A model generated the notes under the pieces. The model saw only the letters and a list, made by a program, of their open reading frames with translations. It did no database searches and was not told the DNA's origin. Of a stretch of 64,000 nt of DNA, positions 9,908-19,935 are shown one piece after another (position 1 is the stretch's first letter; the number at the start of each line of letters is the position of its first letter). The stretch comes from Porphyra umbilicalis (lineage: Eukaryota > Rhodophyta > Bangiophyceae > Bangiales > Bangiaceae). A program made the position numbers and the translations under genes. The DNA lies in NCBI GenBank assembly GCA_002049455.2, contig KV919035.1, positions 1-64,000 of the forward strand, read 5' to 3'.

Positions 9908-10605
9908 ATGGCGACCATAACCCCCCCCCCCCCCGCGACGACGGCCGCCGCCGCAGAAGACCCTCCCCGCGCCGCCGACGCGGACGGGGAGCTCGTCGAC
10001 ATTGTCGACCGGTCGACCAACGCGGTGACTGGGACGGCCCCCCGGTCGGCCGTCCACGCCGCCGCCGCGTGGCACCGGTGCGTGCACGTGTACCTCTTCC
10101 ACCCCGACGGGCGGCTGCTGCTGCAGCGGCGGTCCCCCGCCAAGCGCGTGGCGCCCGGCGCGTGGGACGGCTCGGCGGCGGAGCACGTGGTGGCCGGCGA
10201 GTGCGCCCCCGCCGCCGCCGTCCGCGGGGTGGCCGAGGAGCTCGGCGTGCCCGTCGCGGCCGCCCTCCGCGGCGGCCGCCTCGTGCGCGTGCGCCCGCCG
10301 TTTGAGGTGGTGGGCGATTACGCGGGCGCGGGGCCGGGGGGGGGGGTCCTCCGCGAGCGGGAGCTCGTGGAAACGTGGGCGGGCGCCTGGCCGCCGGGGG
10401 GGGGGGGGGGGGGGGGGACCCGGTGACGGCGCACGACCCGGTCGAGGTGGCGGCCGTTGCGTGGGTGCCCTGCGCAGACGTGGAGGCGCGCGTGGCGGCG
10501 GGGCGGGCGGGGGAGTTTACCCCGTGGTTTGCCAAGGAGGCGGCCGAGTTTCCCCCGTCGGCCGTGTACGAGGCGCTGCTGGCGGGGTTGGCTGAGGGCG
10601 AGTGA
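9908..10605 (+). CDS. Nudix hydrolase (YfcD / IPP-isomerase-like), altered Nudix box
   Basis: A Nudix-fold protein of the type that acts on nucleotide or isoprenyl diphosphates; its substrate is not predictable. From ATG 9908: a low-complexity lead, then ELVDIVDRSTNAVTGTA, AWHRCVHVYLFHPDGRLLLQ, RRSPAKRVAPGAWDGSAAE, HVVAGE, AAAVRGVAEELGV, and a C-terminal part DPVEVAAVAWVPCADVEARV to PPSAVYEALLAGLAEGE. Two Nudix-box positions differ: the first Gly is Glu (SAAEH) and the Glu of RE is Gly (VRGVAEELG), which would remove the usual catalytic base while keeping the EE metal ligands. The reading frame changes inside a G22 tract at about 10396-10417, most simply a homopolymer length error. No introns seen. 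Confidence 0.82.
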
Positions 10606-11559
10606 GGGGGGGCTGTGGGGGGGGGGGGGGGTAGGGGGGGGTCGTCGTGTTGTCGGCGGGGGGGGGGGAAGAGTGGGATTCAGCGCATCCTCAGCGGGAA
10701 ACGATGCGTACGCGCATACCGCTATTTTTGTTGTTTAAAGAAATCCAGGCAGACAGGGCGGACGTTTGCCCACACATCACCGTGCACCACGGCGGTGCTG
10801 TAGCGGCGCGCGCCCGCCCGTACAGATACTGTAGTGGCACGCCGACCGAGGCTGGCGGCACGGTCGGCGCCACCACCGCTTCCGGCAGCGCGCGGCCCGG
10901 GCTCTGCCACCTCGGCGCCGCGGCACGCCGCTCGTCAGCCCCCCCTCCCGGTTACGCACCGTCGCCGCTGCCCCGCCCCATGTGCGGGCGGGCGACGCCC
11001 TCCACCCCCCCAAACGCCTCCCGCACGGTGCGGAGGCTGACCCAGCGGCTCAAGTTCACCCCCGTCCCACTTTTGTCGTTCGTACCACGAGACGGAGAGC
11101 CCGCTGTTCAACGAGAGCGTCGCGGCGGCACCGCCGGTGAGCCGGGAGCCTCCGCCGCCGGGCACCGAGTCGGTGGGACCTCAGCAACACGCAATGAATG
11201 GGGGTACGTCGGGGTCGGTCTTGCTCGGACGGGGGAATGTGTTTCTCGTGTGGTGGCTTGATCGGTGGTCGCTGCGCCCTGGTTGTGTTGCCGACGAGTC
11301 TGTCTCTGGCGTTACGTATTGTTGTGGGTTGCTGCCCGCCCCTCTGAACTGATTGTTTCGGTCTGTGCCGCCACGGCCACACGCGTCCGATTTTTTGTTC
11401 TCCCGACGGGCGTTTCGGGCGTCCAACCAGATGCACTCGATCAATGGCTTCGAGTTTTGCTCTCTGTCCCCGACGGCACGGGCAGCGGGTGCGCCTCTAT
11501 TTTGTCTCTCTTGGCTCCACCGTTGACATTCACACGCCCTCGTTTGCCAAAACGAGACG
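10606..11559 (+). other. Possible 5' exons of the next + strand gene
   Basis: G-rich DNA, then a stretch at 10979-11190 that could code on the + strand (TPSTPPNASRTVRRLTQRLK in one frame, SPLFNESVAAAPP in another). A GTACGT donor follows near 11206. I could not settle the frame or the start. Confidence 0.25.
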
Positions 11560-13166
11560 GCCGAGGTGGTGCCGATCGGGCGGCTCATGCCGGGCGCCTT
11601 CAATGCGGCCGTCACAACGATCAACACCCGCGCGCCGTTCCAAGTCGCCTGCTTTGTCCTCAACGCCCAAATCTGTCCTCGACGCCCAAATTTGTCCTCA
11701 ACGCCCAACACCCCATGCTGCCGCCTCCGCCCCTCGACCGTCGGCGCGCCCACCCGGCACCCGCACTCCACCGCCATGGACGTGGGTGCCCCTGCCCTCC
11801 CCCCCCCGCAGCCGCCGCCCCCCCCCCCCGACGCGCCGGCCGCCGACGCCGACGCGGACGACGTGGAGCTGAGCGACGACGGCTGCGGCGGCGGCGGCGG
11901 CGGCGGCGACGGCGGCGGCACCGTCGACGCGGCCGACCCGGGGGCGCTCGTGACCGAGTAGGTTTGGCTCGCGTGTGCCGTCTGTTCGAGTTGGTGTGGT
12001 CCCCGGCCCCGGCGTGGGTGCGCCTCGTGGGCCGCGATGGGGCCGTCGTACGGCCGCGCGCCGTCGACAGGGGCGCGCGGCCGCGCGGCGGCGCGCCGTC
12101 CGGCCAGAGAAAAAAAAAAGGAAGTCGCGCCACTGACACTCTGCCGTCATTCCCCCCCCCCGCCCCCCTCCCCCCCCTCCCTATCTTTCTGCCTCGACGC
12201 TGTGGACTGGACGCTGCGCATCTTGTGGGCGGCGACGTCGCCGCGCAGGGAGGTGGTCGTGCGCCTCCTGTCGGCGCGCGGCGCGGCGGCGGCGGCGGCG
12301 GCGCTCGGCGCCGACGCGGAGGTGTGGCCCAAACTGGTGCGTCGCGTAGCGACGGCGCCAAAGATTGGGGGGGGGGGTGGGCGCGTCCGACGGCGCCGGC
12401 GGGGGGGGGGAGGAGGAGGAGGGGGCGGGGGGGGGGGGGGGGGGGGTGATGGAGCGCAGCGTGCCCCGCCCCCCCGCCGCCGCGTACACGGGCGCCGCGC
12501 CGTCGCCCGCCGCCGCGGCCGGGGGGGCGGCGGTCGTGGCGACCGCCGCCGTCGGCCGCGCGGCGGGCGTCGGCGACGGTCGGTGGCGCGGGGGGGGGGG
12601 CGTCGTAGGGGGGGGGGTCGCTGGGGTGGGGGGGGTGCAGGCGCGGGGGTGCGGGGGGGGGGGCGCCGCCGGGGGGGGGGGCACGCGGCGGCTGCCGGCA
12701 CGCACGACCGGGCACACGCTGACGCAATGCGAGGCATTGGGCGGTTCGTTTTTTTGGGGTGGGCGACGGCGGCGGTGGTGCGGGCGGTTGCAGGTGTCCA
12801 AGACGCTCCGTGTTGACGGGTCGACGCTCTACGTGTACGCTTCTCGCTTCACTCTTATGTTTTTCTTACCGTTGCGACACAGTGAGCGCTCGAGGGCCGT
12901 CTCTGCGATGGGGTGACAGCCCGCACGACCGGGCGGCGTGGTGCGCACGATTCTAATCACCTGCTGCTCTTGTTTTGTCATGGGTAGCTTGCTCCCTCCC
13001 CCCGCGTGTGCGCGTTCCGCCGCTCGCCACGCACCCCCCCGGCGCCACCGGGACCGCGCAGCAACTTCAAGACACCGAAGCGCGCGCCCTCCACCAGTCG
13101 GTCGTGTCGTTTCGCGACCTCGTGGCGCTCGTCGTCGAAGCCGTCACGGCGATTGACGCGAGCTGA
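11560..13166 (+). CDS. Unrecognised multi-exon gene
   Basis: I do not recognise this gene. Four patches look coding on one strand: around 11560-11690 (EVVPIGRLMPGAFNAAVTTI), 12190-12360 (LDAVDWTLRILWAATSPRRE, then an Ala-rich helix and DAEVWPKLVRRVA), 12795-12840 (VSKTLRVDGSTLYVYA after a TTGCAG acceptor) and 13040-13166 (GTAQQLQDTEARALHQSVVS then FRDLVALVVEAVTAIDAS, stop at 13166). Between them lie long G/C homopolymers and Pro- or Gly-rich low complexity. The last patch reads as a helix or short coiled coil. Exon limits are guesses. A spurious antisense frame is possible because GC is extreme on both strands. Confidence 0.3.
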
Positions 13167-13319
13167 CGCGCCCGCCCCCGCGCGCGCGCGCAACGAAGCA
13201 AGACCTGCAGCAGGCAACAAAAAAAAGGGAAAAAGAAGAAGAGCATGGCGTAACCGCCCGTCTTGTCTTGTACGTCCCTTTCGCGCGGCGGTCATGTGCA
13301 CGGGTGCGCTCGTCAAGCC

Positions 13320-13790
13320 CAGGCCCGCTGAGCATGAAACTCCACCCGCCACGAAGCACTCCTCCGTCACCCCCCCCCCCCTCCCTGTACACCCCCCCCC
13401 CGCCTGCCGCTCCGCCGCCGCCGCCGCCGCCGCCCGCAGCCGCCGCACACGAGACGACGAGCGCGCCGAGGGACCACCCCCCCTCGTGCGCCGACACGAG
13501 CACCCGCGCGAGCTCCTCACAGCCGACCGCCCTCGACAGGACCAAGTGGCCCGACACGTCATTGGCGACCGCCGCACGGGTGACGGTGGCGGCCAGGTCC
13601 GCGCGGGCGGCAAGGGGCAAACCCCGCGTTGACGCGGCCGGGTGCGCCGCCACTTCGGCGGGCGTCAAGTCGGCGGCGCGCTCGCCGAGGGCGTCGGCCG
13701 CCGCGGGGGCGGCGATGACGACCGACGGCGTGCCCCAGCCGGCGGCGGTGCTGGCGCCGGCGGCGGCGGTATGCGTGGTAGGCGCTGGGG
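13320..13790 (-). CDS. Unrecognised coding patch (antisense, C-terminal)
   Basis: On the minus strand this interval reads TPSVVIAAPAAADALGERAA, DLTPAEVAAHPAAS, LPLAARADLAATVTRAAVAN, then DVSGHLVLSRAVGCEELARV and LVSAHEGGWSLGALVVS before a poly-Gly run. Its balanced hydrophobic pattern is more protein-like than the opposite strand. It lies downstream of the unclassified element gene at 14533-18455 but is not conserved in the second copy near 61500-61950, so it may be a separate gene. Function unknown. Confidence 0.3.
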
Positions 13791-14532
13791 GGCGTGGGGG
13801 GGAAGGGGCTGACGCCGTCGCCCGTGCGGGTGCGGCCGGCGGCGGCGCCGGCGGCGGCGGCGCCGCCGCGGCGGAGCTCAACAGCAATGGTGGCGGTGGC
13901 GGCGGCGGGCGTCCGCCACCGCTCCTGGCGCTGCCGTCACAGCCGCCTCCGCCGCTGCCGCCAAGGCCGACACCGGGCGCTGTAGCGCCGCCGCCCCCCC
14001 GCGGCGGCACCGTCGACCCGAGCGACGACACGCACGACGGCGGCCTGCGCGGCGCCGCTGGCCGAGACGCTGCCGCCGCGACGGGCGCCGCGTGCGCGCG
14101 GCCGGCGGCGGGTGTGGCCGCCGCCGCTTCCCCGCGCGTGCTCGCCGCCGCACCCGCCCGCGGCGACGGCGGCAGACTGTCCCGCCGCGGCGCCACAGCC
14201 GGCGCCGCGTCTGCGTGCCGCCGCGCGGCGGCGGCGGCGGCGGCGGCGGCGGCAGCCCCGCGCGCGCGCGCAAATCCCCAAACAAAATCGTCAGCGGCGA
14301 CTGCCCACGCTCCCGGTTGGCGAGCGGGGGGGATGTAAACGAGACGGGCGACGATGCTCAACGCGGCTCCATGGTCGGCGTCGGTCGCGGCGGGGGCGGG
14401 GGCGCGGGACCGCCGCCGCCGCCGCCGCTGCCACCACCGCCGCCGTCGCCGCCGGCACCGTCGTCGTCAGGCGGCGGGGCCGTCGAACCCGCGGCGACGT
14501 GGAGGAGCTCCCCCCTCACCCCCTCCCATGCG

Positions 14533-16419
14533 TCACTCCTCAGCGGGCAACACGTCAAAAGTGAACGAACCAACCACCTCCATCTGACTTCGCCCGTCCG
14601 CATGGAAGACATTAGCGACGTTGCGCGCTGCATCAGTTACCTCACCCAGCATGGCGCCCGCGAGGCCCGTCTCCACGGCAACCGGGTGCACCGTCAGCAG
14701 GCGCATGACCTGCATGCCGCACATCGTTACCCAGTTGACGAACCGACCGGCACGGAGCTGCAGGAGGTTTAACACCCCCAACACGGGATTGAGCTCGCGC
14801 GTGGGGTGGGGCCCGCCGAAAATGTGGCGCCCAGCCATCGTGTGGGCGGGGTCATAGACCCGCTCCGGTGCCCGACATAGCAGCACCTCCACCTGGGAGG
14901 GCTCCACGCGTCGTCCGTCCTCGTCTGCAACGGTATGCTTTGCCAGTGCAAACGAAGCGCAACAGAAGATGCTTGTCTCGTTAATGATGGGGACATAGTA
15001 GAAAGCGGAACACCCGGGCGGGACGCCCATGCGCATCCATGCCCGTAAGCGAGGGTCGTGCAGCCCCCACCGCCGCGCCAGCACCGCTGCCTCCACGGTA
15101 GTTCCGTGCCCAAACAACAGCGGCTGTGACGACCGCGACAAGCGAAGCAGCTCGTGCCACGAGAAGCCCGGTGCCAGCCGCAGGCAAACATTGTCCAGCC
15201 GGCGCTTGAGCAGCGACGGGTCAATAACCCGCGCGCAAATCTCATCGAGGGCCCCGTCGTCCGCCTCCTCCACGTTGTTGGCCTCCCCATCGGTGTCCGC
15301 CGCGGCGCCGTGGCCCCCCGCCGCCGCATCGCCGCCCGCCCGCCCGTCGCCCGCTGACCCGTCGCCCGCCCCCGCCCCGTCGCCCGCGTCCTCCTCGTTG
15401 TCGGCCTCCCCATCGGTGTCCGCCGCGGCGCCGTGGCCCCCCGCCGCCGCATCGCCGCCCCTCCCCCCGGCGCCCGCCGCCTCCACGTCGTCCCCCCGTC
15501 CCCCGTTGCCGGCCGAGCGGCAAATAAGCTGGGCGATCACGTCGTGGGTTGGGAAGACGTCCATCGTGTGGGGTGGGCGGCATACGTGCGCGAGAGCACG
15601 CAAAGTAAATTGAATAGGGGAGTGTGCGACGGGTGTCGAGAACGTTGTACCAAACTGGCGAATGTGCCGCACCATCCGCAGCCGCCGCTCTGAGTAGGAA
15701 TGGCCCATCGATGGGAGAGCCCAGACAGCCACGGCGGGGTCCAGCATCAGCGCGACAGAACCGTCAACGACAAAAGATGAGTCGCGCCCCAACGCCTCGG
15801 CGGCCGACAAAAGCTGATTGGTGATGTCCGCCAGACCTCGACGGCCGGGGGCTGGCAGCGACAGCTGCGCGAGGTACCTCCTCGAGTCGCCCGCCACCGC
15901 CGTCCACGGGACAGCGCGCACGGCCAGCGCATCTCCCCACTTTCGCAGTGACGGGCGAAAGTCTCGTAACGCCGCGCACAGCTCCGCCGCGCGGACAGTG
16001 TTGTGTTGATCACGCACAAGTGAAGAGTCGGCCAACCAGTCGACCACGTCGGACGGGGGGGTCTCCCGCTCAACCCACCGCCGCCACCACCAACTGGTGA
16101 AACAGCTGCGCCTTGAGAAGGCCGGTGCGAGGCGCGGGTAGTCAGCCATCAGCGCGACCGTCGATAGGGCGAGCATGCGGTCGGAGCCGCCGATGCACAC
16201 GAGCCCGTGCTCATGCTCAGTACAACGCATAAGCGAGCTTTCGCCCGGGCAAGCAGAGCAGAGCCACAGGGAGCGGTGAGACACGCACTTCACTCCCATG
16301 CGGCACCCGTGCCACCCCCATGACCTCCGCAAAACCTCCAGCACACGCAAGAACAATCTCCCACCTACAATAAAATGTGCGGGGACGGGTCCAGTCAAGG
16401 GGAAGAGGCACTGCTTCAC
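14533..16419 (-). CDS. Unrecognised 628-aa protein, Cys-rich N-terminus (family C)
   Basis: A long frame with no family I recognise. Residues 40-75 carry a Cys/His cluster (CRMGVKC, LCSACPGESSLMRCTEHEH), like a zinc-binding fold. Next come TSWWWRRWVERETPPSDVVD, SFVVDGSVALMLDPAVAVWA and a central acidic Gly/Ala linker made of two near-identical units (GGDAAAGGHGAAADTDGEA). The C-terminal half has LLKRRLDNVCLRLAPGFSWH, FGHGTTVEAAVLARRWGLHD, FGGPHPTRELNPVLGVLNLL, and ends VVGSFTFDVLPAEE. The ending and most blocks recur in copy 2 at 62345-63900, so the protein is real. It may be the last large exon of a gene starting at 18455. Cys clusters also occur in some DNA-transposase families, but I see no catalytic motif. 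Confidence 0.6.
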   Translation of the reverse strand: MKQCLFPLTGPVPAHFIVGGRLFLRVLEVLRRSWGWHGCRMGVKCVSHRSLWLCSACPGESSLMRCTEHEHGLVCIGGSDRMLALSTVALMADYPRLAPAFSRRSCFTSWWWRRWVERETPPSDVVDWLADSSLVRDQHNTVRAAELCAALRDFRPSLRKWGDALAVRAVPWTAVAGDSRRYLAQLSLPAPGRRGLADITNQLLSAAEALGRDSSFVVDGSVALMLDPAVAVWALPSMGHSYSERRLRMVRHIRQFGTTFSTPVAHSPIQFTLRALAHVCRPPHTMDVFPTHDVIAQLICRSAGNGGRGDDVEAAGAGGRGGDAAAGGHGAAADTDGEADNEEDAGDGAGAGDGSAGDGRAGGDAAAGGHGAAADTDGEANNVEEADDGALDEICARVIDPSLLKRRLDNVCLRLAPGFSWHELLRLSRSSQPLLFGHGTTVEAAVLARRWGLHDPRLRAWMRMGVPPGCSAFYYVPIINETSIFCCASFALAKHTVADEDGRRVEPSQVEVLLCRAPERVYDPAHTMAGRHIFGGPHPTRELNPVLGVLNLLQLRAGRFVNWVTMCGMQVMRLLTVHPVAVETGLAGAMLGEVTDAARNVANVFHADGRSQMEVVGSFTFDVLPAEE

Positions 16420-16443
16420 GAGCGCGTGGATGGAGCTCCCCGA

Positions 16444-17372
16444 TCAGACCTGGGGACAAAATCGGTCGGCGGCGCGCACAAACGAAACTATAGCGAGGCA
16501 CCATTGGCTTATGCTTGACAACATGACGGCACCTGACGCAGACCGGCAATTGGAGCAGCCGTGCGTCGCAAGATGCAGGCACCGACGAACCACTTGGCCG
16601 TGCCATCGAAGCTTGGCGGGGCGCGCATCGTGCTGTTCGCTCAGGAAGGCCGTCGCCACCGCGCGCCCTGGGCGATCTGTGGGACAGTTGACTGCGCCAA
16701 GAAGACCAGAGGGGGTGATGAAATCAATCTCCCAAGCAAGCATGACCTCGTCAAACCCGCCGAGTTCCGCGGCCTGCGTCTTCAAAACTGATAGTTTGTC
16801 CGTCACGGAGGGCAGCGAACACACCGCCTCGCCAGCCTTCCGCCGGGGCACGTTGCGCCTCGAAACCATGGGCTTGACCGCCAGGGTGGCTGCGGCCGTC
16901 GCAGCCGCTGCACATACACCGGGGTGGCTTGCACAATCCACCCCCTCTTGAAGGCGAAATGCTTCCTCAGAGATGCTTGGCGTCGCCGGGGCGGGTGCCG
17001 TCGCGGGGTGCTCCGGGGCGGTCGTAGGTAGCGACAGCGGGGGGCGCGATGCGTCGCAGCGCGCCGCACACTCGGCGTAGCCGGGGGACGCACTCGAGCC
17101 CCAGATGCCCCTGTGACCAACGGGAGAGCCTTGGTTACCTTGAGCGGCCCCTGGCGGTGCCGTTGGGTGCACAGAGGGTGGGGGAGATGATGGAGGCGGC
17201 GGCACAGGTGGGGGCGACGGGGGCGGAGGGGGGGCGGGGGTGACGCAGGCGGCGGGGAAGATGCCGGAGGCGTCGTGGACGACTCCGACGAGCCATACGC
17301 GTGCAGGTTGGCCAAGCACGCCGGCACGCTCGCTCCTGAAATTTGGAGAAGACTCGGAAAAACAGAAAAACA
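16444..17372 (-). CDS. Probable internal exon(s) of the family C gene
   Basis: The minus strand has a TTTCAG acceptor near 17373. Downstream are Pro-rich and Ser/Ala-rich linkers, then SISEEAFRLQEGVDCASHPG, AGEAVCSLPSVTDKLSVLKT, QAAELGGFDEVMLAWEIDFI and SEQHDARPAKLRWHGQVVRR. The Pro-rich part is open in two frames (one reads GASVPACLANLHAYGSSES), so the frame at the 5' end is unclear. It sits between the 17472-18455 and 14533-16419 frames on the same strand. Confidence 0.45.
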
Positions 17373-17471
17373 CGAAGCACGGGAGCATGCAACCACAAAT
17401 GTCAGGCGCGTGCGTCATCTCGTCGCCATAATGATTGCCACTGTGAAATCACGAACAGGCCGCAGAAGCAC

Positions 17472-18455
17472 TCACGGGCAGTCAAATCCATACGTACCGC
17501 GCTCTCCAGACGCGCCCCCCGCCACGGGCAGTTCACGGGAGGCCCCGCTCGCGATTGCCGCGTGCCCACCGGTCTCACGGCCGCCTACCGCGCTTTTGTC
17601 TCCCGCCGCGCACCCGCTGCCGGCCGCGCCGCGCGGCAGCTTGCCGTGCCCTGTCGCGCGGGGGGGCCTCCGCGGCGGCCTCTTCTTCCCCTTGAACGGG
17701 CTCTCTCTTCCAACGCGCTGTGACCAGGTTGCGTCGGGGTGTTGAGCGCGGTGGGCGCGCTTGCTGGACTCGACGACGCGCAAAACCGCGTCCCGCTCGG
17801 CGACAGGAAGCTCCTCCCAGCCCACGAGCAGGTCCAGCACGTTCTGGGGCGTTGTCGAGTCCGCCCGCAACAGACGAACCGTGCTGCTCCGCGGGCCTCG
17901 ACTCCCGATTCCCCCTCGGCGGCGCGGTGCGGGCTCAGCTGCAGCCGACGATCCACCAGCTGACGCCGTGTCAGCCGCGGGCCCCGCAGGCCCGCCGAGG
18001 GCCACCGACCCGCCAGGGGGTGGCGCATGGCCACCACCGGGTGGCAACCCACTGTTGGACGCCGAGCCACCGACTGACGCCGAGCCACCGGCTGACGCCG
18101 AGCCGCGGTCGGGCGCCCAGCCAGTGCCTGTCGTCAAGCCACCCGCGGGCAGCGCAGGGCCACCGGCGGCTGCAGACCCGCCGGGGGGTGCCGGAAAGCC
18201 ACCACTGGACGCCAACCCACCGGGCGACGCGCTCGCGACTGATGCCGAGCCACCCGCGGGCTCCGCAGAGCCATCGAGGGCCGGCGACCGGCCCGGCGGA
18301 GCCGCCGCCGCCAAGCGAGCGGATGACCAGGTGGGGGGCGATGGTGCTCCATGGAAAGAATACGGATCAAGGTCAGGATGATCGGGGGACGACGTCTGAC
18401 TCGGGGTTGAGGGTTGCTGTGTCATGAACTCACCAATGGGGTCAAACTCGTCCAT
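17472..18455 (-). CDS. Probable first exon of the family C gene, Gly/Ser/Pro repeat-rich
   Basis: ATG 18455 begins MDEFDPIGEFMTQQPSTPSQ. A long low-complexity region of about 8-15-residue units rich in GGSAS, GGSA and APPGG follows, then a more ordered part: LLRADSTTPQNVLDLLVGWE, ELPVAERDAVLRVVESSKRA and a basic tail SPFKGKKRPPRRPPRA. The frame runs through GTACGT (near 17500) and GTGAGT, both possible splice donors. The start lies 200 bp from a 13-bp minisatellite. Function unknown. Confidence 0.45.
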   Translation of the reverse strand: MDEFDPIGEFMTQQPSTPSQTSSPDHPDLDPYSFHGAPSPPTWSSARLAAAAPPGRSPALDGSAEPAGGSASVASASPGGLASSGGFPAPPGGSAAAGGPALPAGGLTTGTGWAPDRGSASAGGSASVGGSASNSGLPPGGGHAPPPGGSVALGGPAGPAADTASAGGSSAAAEPAPRRRGGIGSRGPRSSTVRLLRADSTTPQNVLDLLVGWEELPVAERDAVLRVVESSKRAHRAQHPDATWSQRVGRESPFKGKKRPPRRPPRATGHGKLPRGAAGSGCAAGDKSAVGGRETGGHAAIASGASRELPVAGGASGERGTYGFDCP

Positions 18456-18656
18456 GCTAGGGCGGGGAGTGATCGGTGGTGTGGGATAGAGCAAGAGGTG
18501 GGAAGTAGAAGAGTGACCACGGGACACACGAGAATGCAAGAGCACCCAGAGGTGAGGGTGCCACGACACAAGGGTGTTGGAGGGTGGGGCCTGGCCCAAA
18601 GCTGAGACTGCAGTGAGGCCCGCTAATCCCGACCTGATTGGCGTGCTGACACACGG

Positions 18657-19075
18657 TGGTTGGCACGAGTGGTTAGCACGAGTGGTTAGCACGAGTGGTT
18701 AGCAGTTGGCACGAGTGGTTAGCACGAGTGGTTGGCACGAGTGGTTAGCACGAGTGGTTGGCACGAGTGGTTGGTACGAGTGGTTGGCACGAGTGGTTGG
18801 CACGAGTGGTTGGTACGAGTGGTTGGTACGAGTGGTTAACACGAGTAATTGGTACGAGTGGTTGGCACGAGTGGTTGGTACGAGTGGTTGGTACGAGTGG
18901 TTGGTACGAGTGGTTGGCACGAGTGGTTGGCACGAGTGGTTGGTACGAGTGGTTGGTACGAGTGGTTGGTACGAGTGGTTGGCACGAGTGGTTGGATCGA
19001 GTGGTTGACACGAGTTATTTTTTGTTCGCACGAGTGGTTCGCACGAGTGGTTTGCACGAATGTTTGACACGAGTT
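18657..19075. repeat. 13-bp minisatellite, about 32 units
   Basis: Tandem units of GGCACGAGTGGTT and GGTACGAGTGGTT with few interruptions, degrading at both ends. Because 13 is not a multiple of 3, all three frames cycle through the same 13-residue unit on both strands, which explains the long shadow ORFs. It lies directly upstream of the family C first exon. Confidence 0.97.
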
Positions 19076-19079
19076 GTTT

Positions 19080-19585
19080 CCGACAACCAAACGAAAAATG
19101 ACCACATTCTGTCATCGCCGTCATCACACAAACACCCCTCCCAGCCTGAGCCCTCGCAATGGACCACCACACTGGAGGCTCGCTAGCACGAGCTGGGGGG
19201 ACAGCCTCCAGACAAAAACTACAACAGCCGAAACCACACTCTCACTTCTCATTCTAATTCCATTCCCAACACAATACGACAGAGCGACATCCGCAAAATG
19301 CAGCGAGGGGTGTACCTCCCGCAACCACCAATCAACGAATAGATCGACCAAGTGTCGCTTCCGAGGAAAAAAATGGACGGTCTGGAACCCGGAAAGCATC
19401 ACACCTGGATCAAGGCAGATTGACCGATCAGCGCCCCTACTAGGACAGCTGGAGGGGCTCTTTCCGAGTCGGTCTCACAAAGGAGCTTCGCTGATTATGA
19501 TCGCGGCCAATCCTCTGGGTCGCTGACACTCAGTCGCCGCCGTTTGCTTTCCACGCTGGTGCTTTCACAGCTCGCGCCAAACAGA
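19080..19585. other. Non-coding spacer, nothing recognised
   Basis: AT content is higher than in flanking genes. No conserved protein, RNA or terminal repeat is visible. Confidence 0.4.
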
Positions 19586-19935
19586 CCTCATGCCCGTCCC
19601 CGGGCCCCGGCCAATTGCAGGCCAAAGAGTTTGCTGCCACCTTCAATCTTGTGTCCTGTCTTAGAAATACACTGTACTCTACCGAAACCGGGGTGGGGGC
19701 CTGCGCAGTGCACCTTGTGGCCACGAGCCCGGTTCTGGCTCAAATTGCTCGTAACTGCTCGTTGAAAACGGGCTCCTGCCCGCATCGTCGCAAAACATGT
19801 ACCACGTACTGAGAGCGTGCTGAGGGACTTGGCCAGCAGTATTGTAGGTTGATCTGAAATTGTTGAATAATCAGCGATGTGAAGCGTAGTCACGAAAGCC
19901 GAAAACAGGAACGGGCGACGTAGCCTTCCGCCAGG
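19586..19935. repeat. Dispersed repeat R1, copy 1
   Basis: About 350 bp nearly identical to 56162-56509, from CCTCATGCCCGTCCCCGGGC to GGGCGACGTAGCC; I noticed only about a dozen differences, so duplication is recent. On the minus strand it carries CCGGGCTCGTGG followed by AAGGTGCACTGCGCAGG, the block also seen upstream of Nudix. No coding capacity is recognised. Confidence 0.9.

Larger units (their letters stand above)
14160..18455 (-). mobile_element. Unclassified repeat family C, copy 1
   Basis: About 14160-16420 is closely matched by 61960-64000 in the same orientation, including coding and flanking non-coding parts. The coding exons at 14533-18455 are described separately. Duplication of a long coding unit without recognisable host function suggests a mobile element or an amplified gene family. 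No terminal repeats were identified, so the limits are those of similarity and ORFs only. Confidence 0.6.

Noticed and set aside
11660-12737. A 355-codon minus-strand Pro/Arg-rich ORF
   Set aside because: It is low complexity from G/C homopolymers; the plus strand holds the more protein-like patches.
18657-19075. Long ORFs in several frames on both strands with WYEWLARVVGTSG-type repeats
   Set aside because: They are a by-product of a 13-bp tandem repeat without stops; no start context or conservation supports translation.
18657-19075. CRISPR array
   Set aside because: Units are contiguous without unique spacers, and the genome is eukaryotic.
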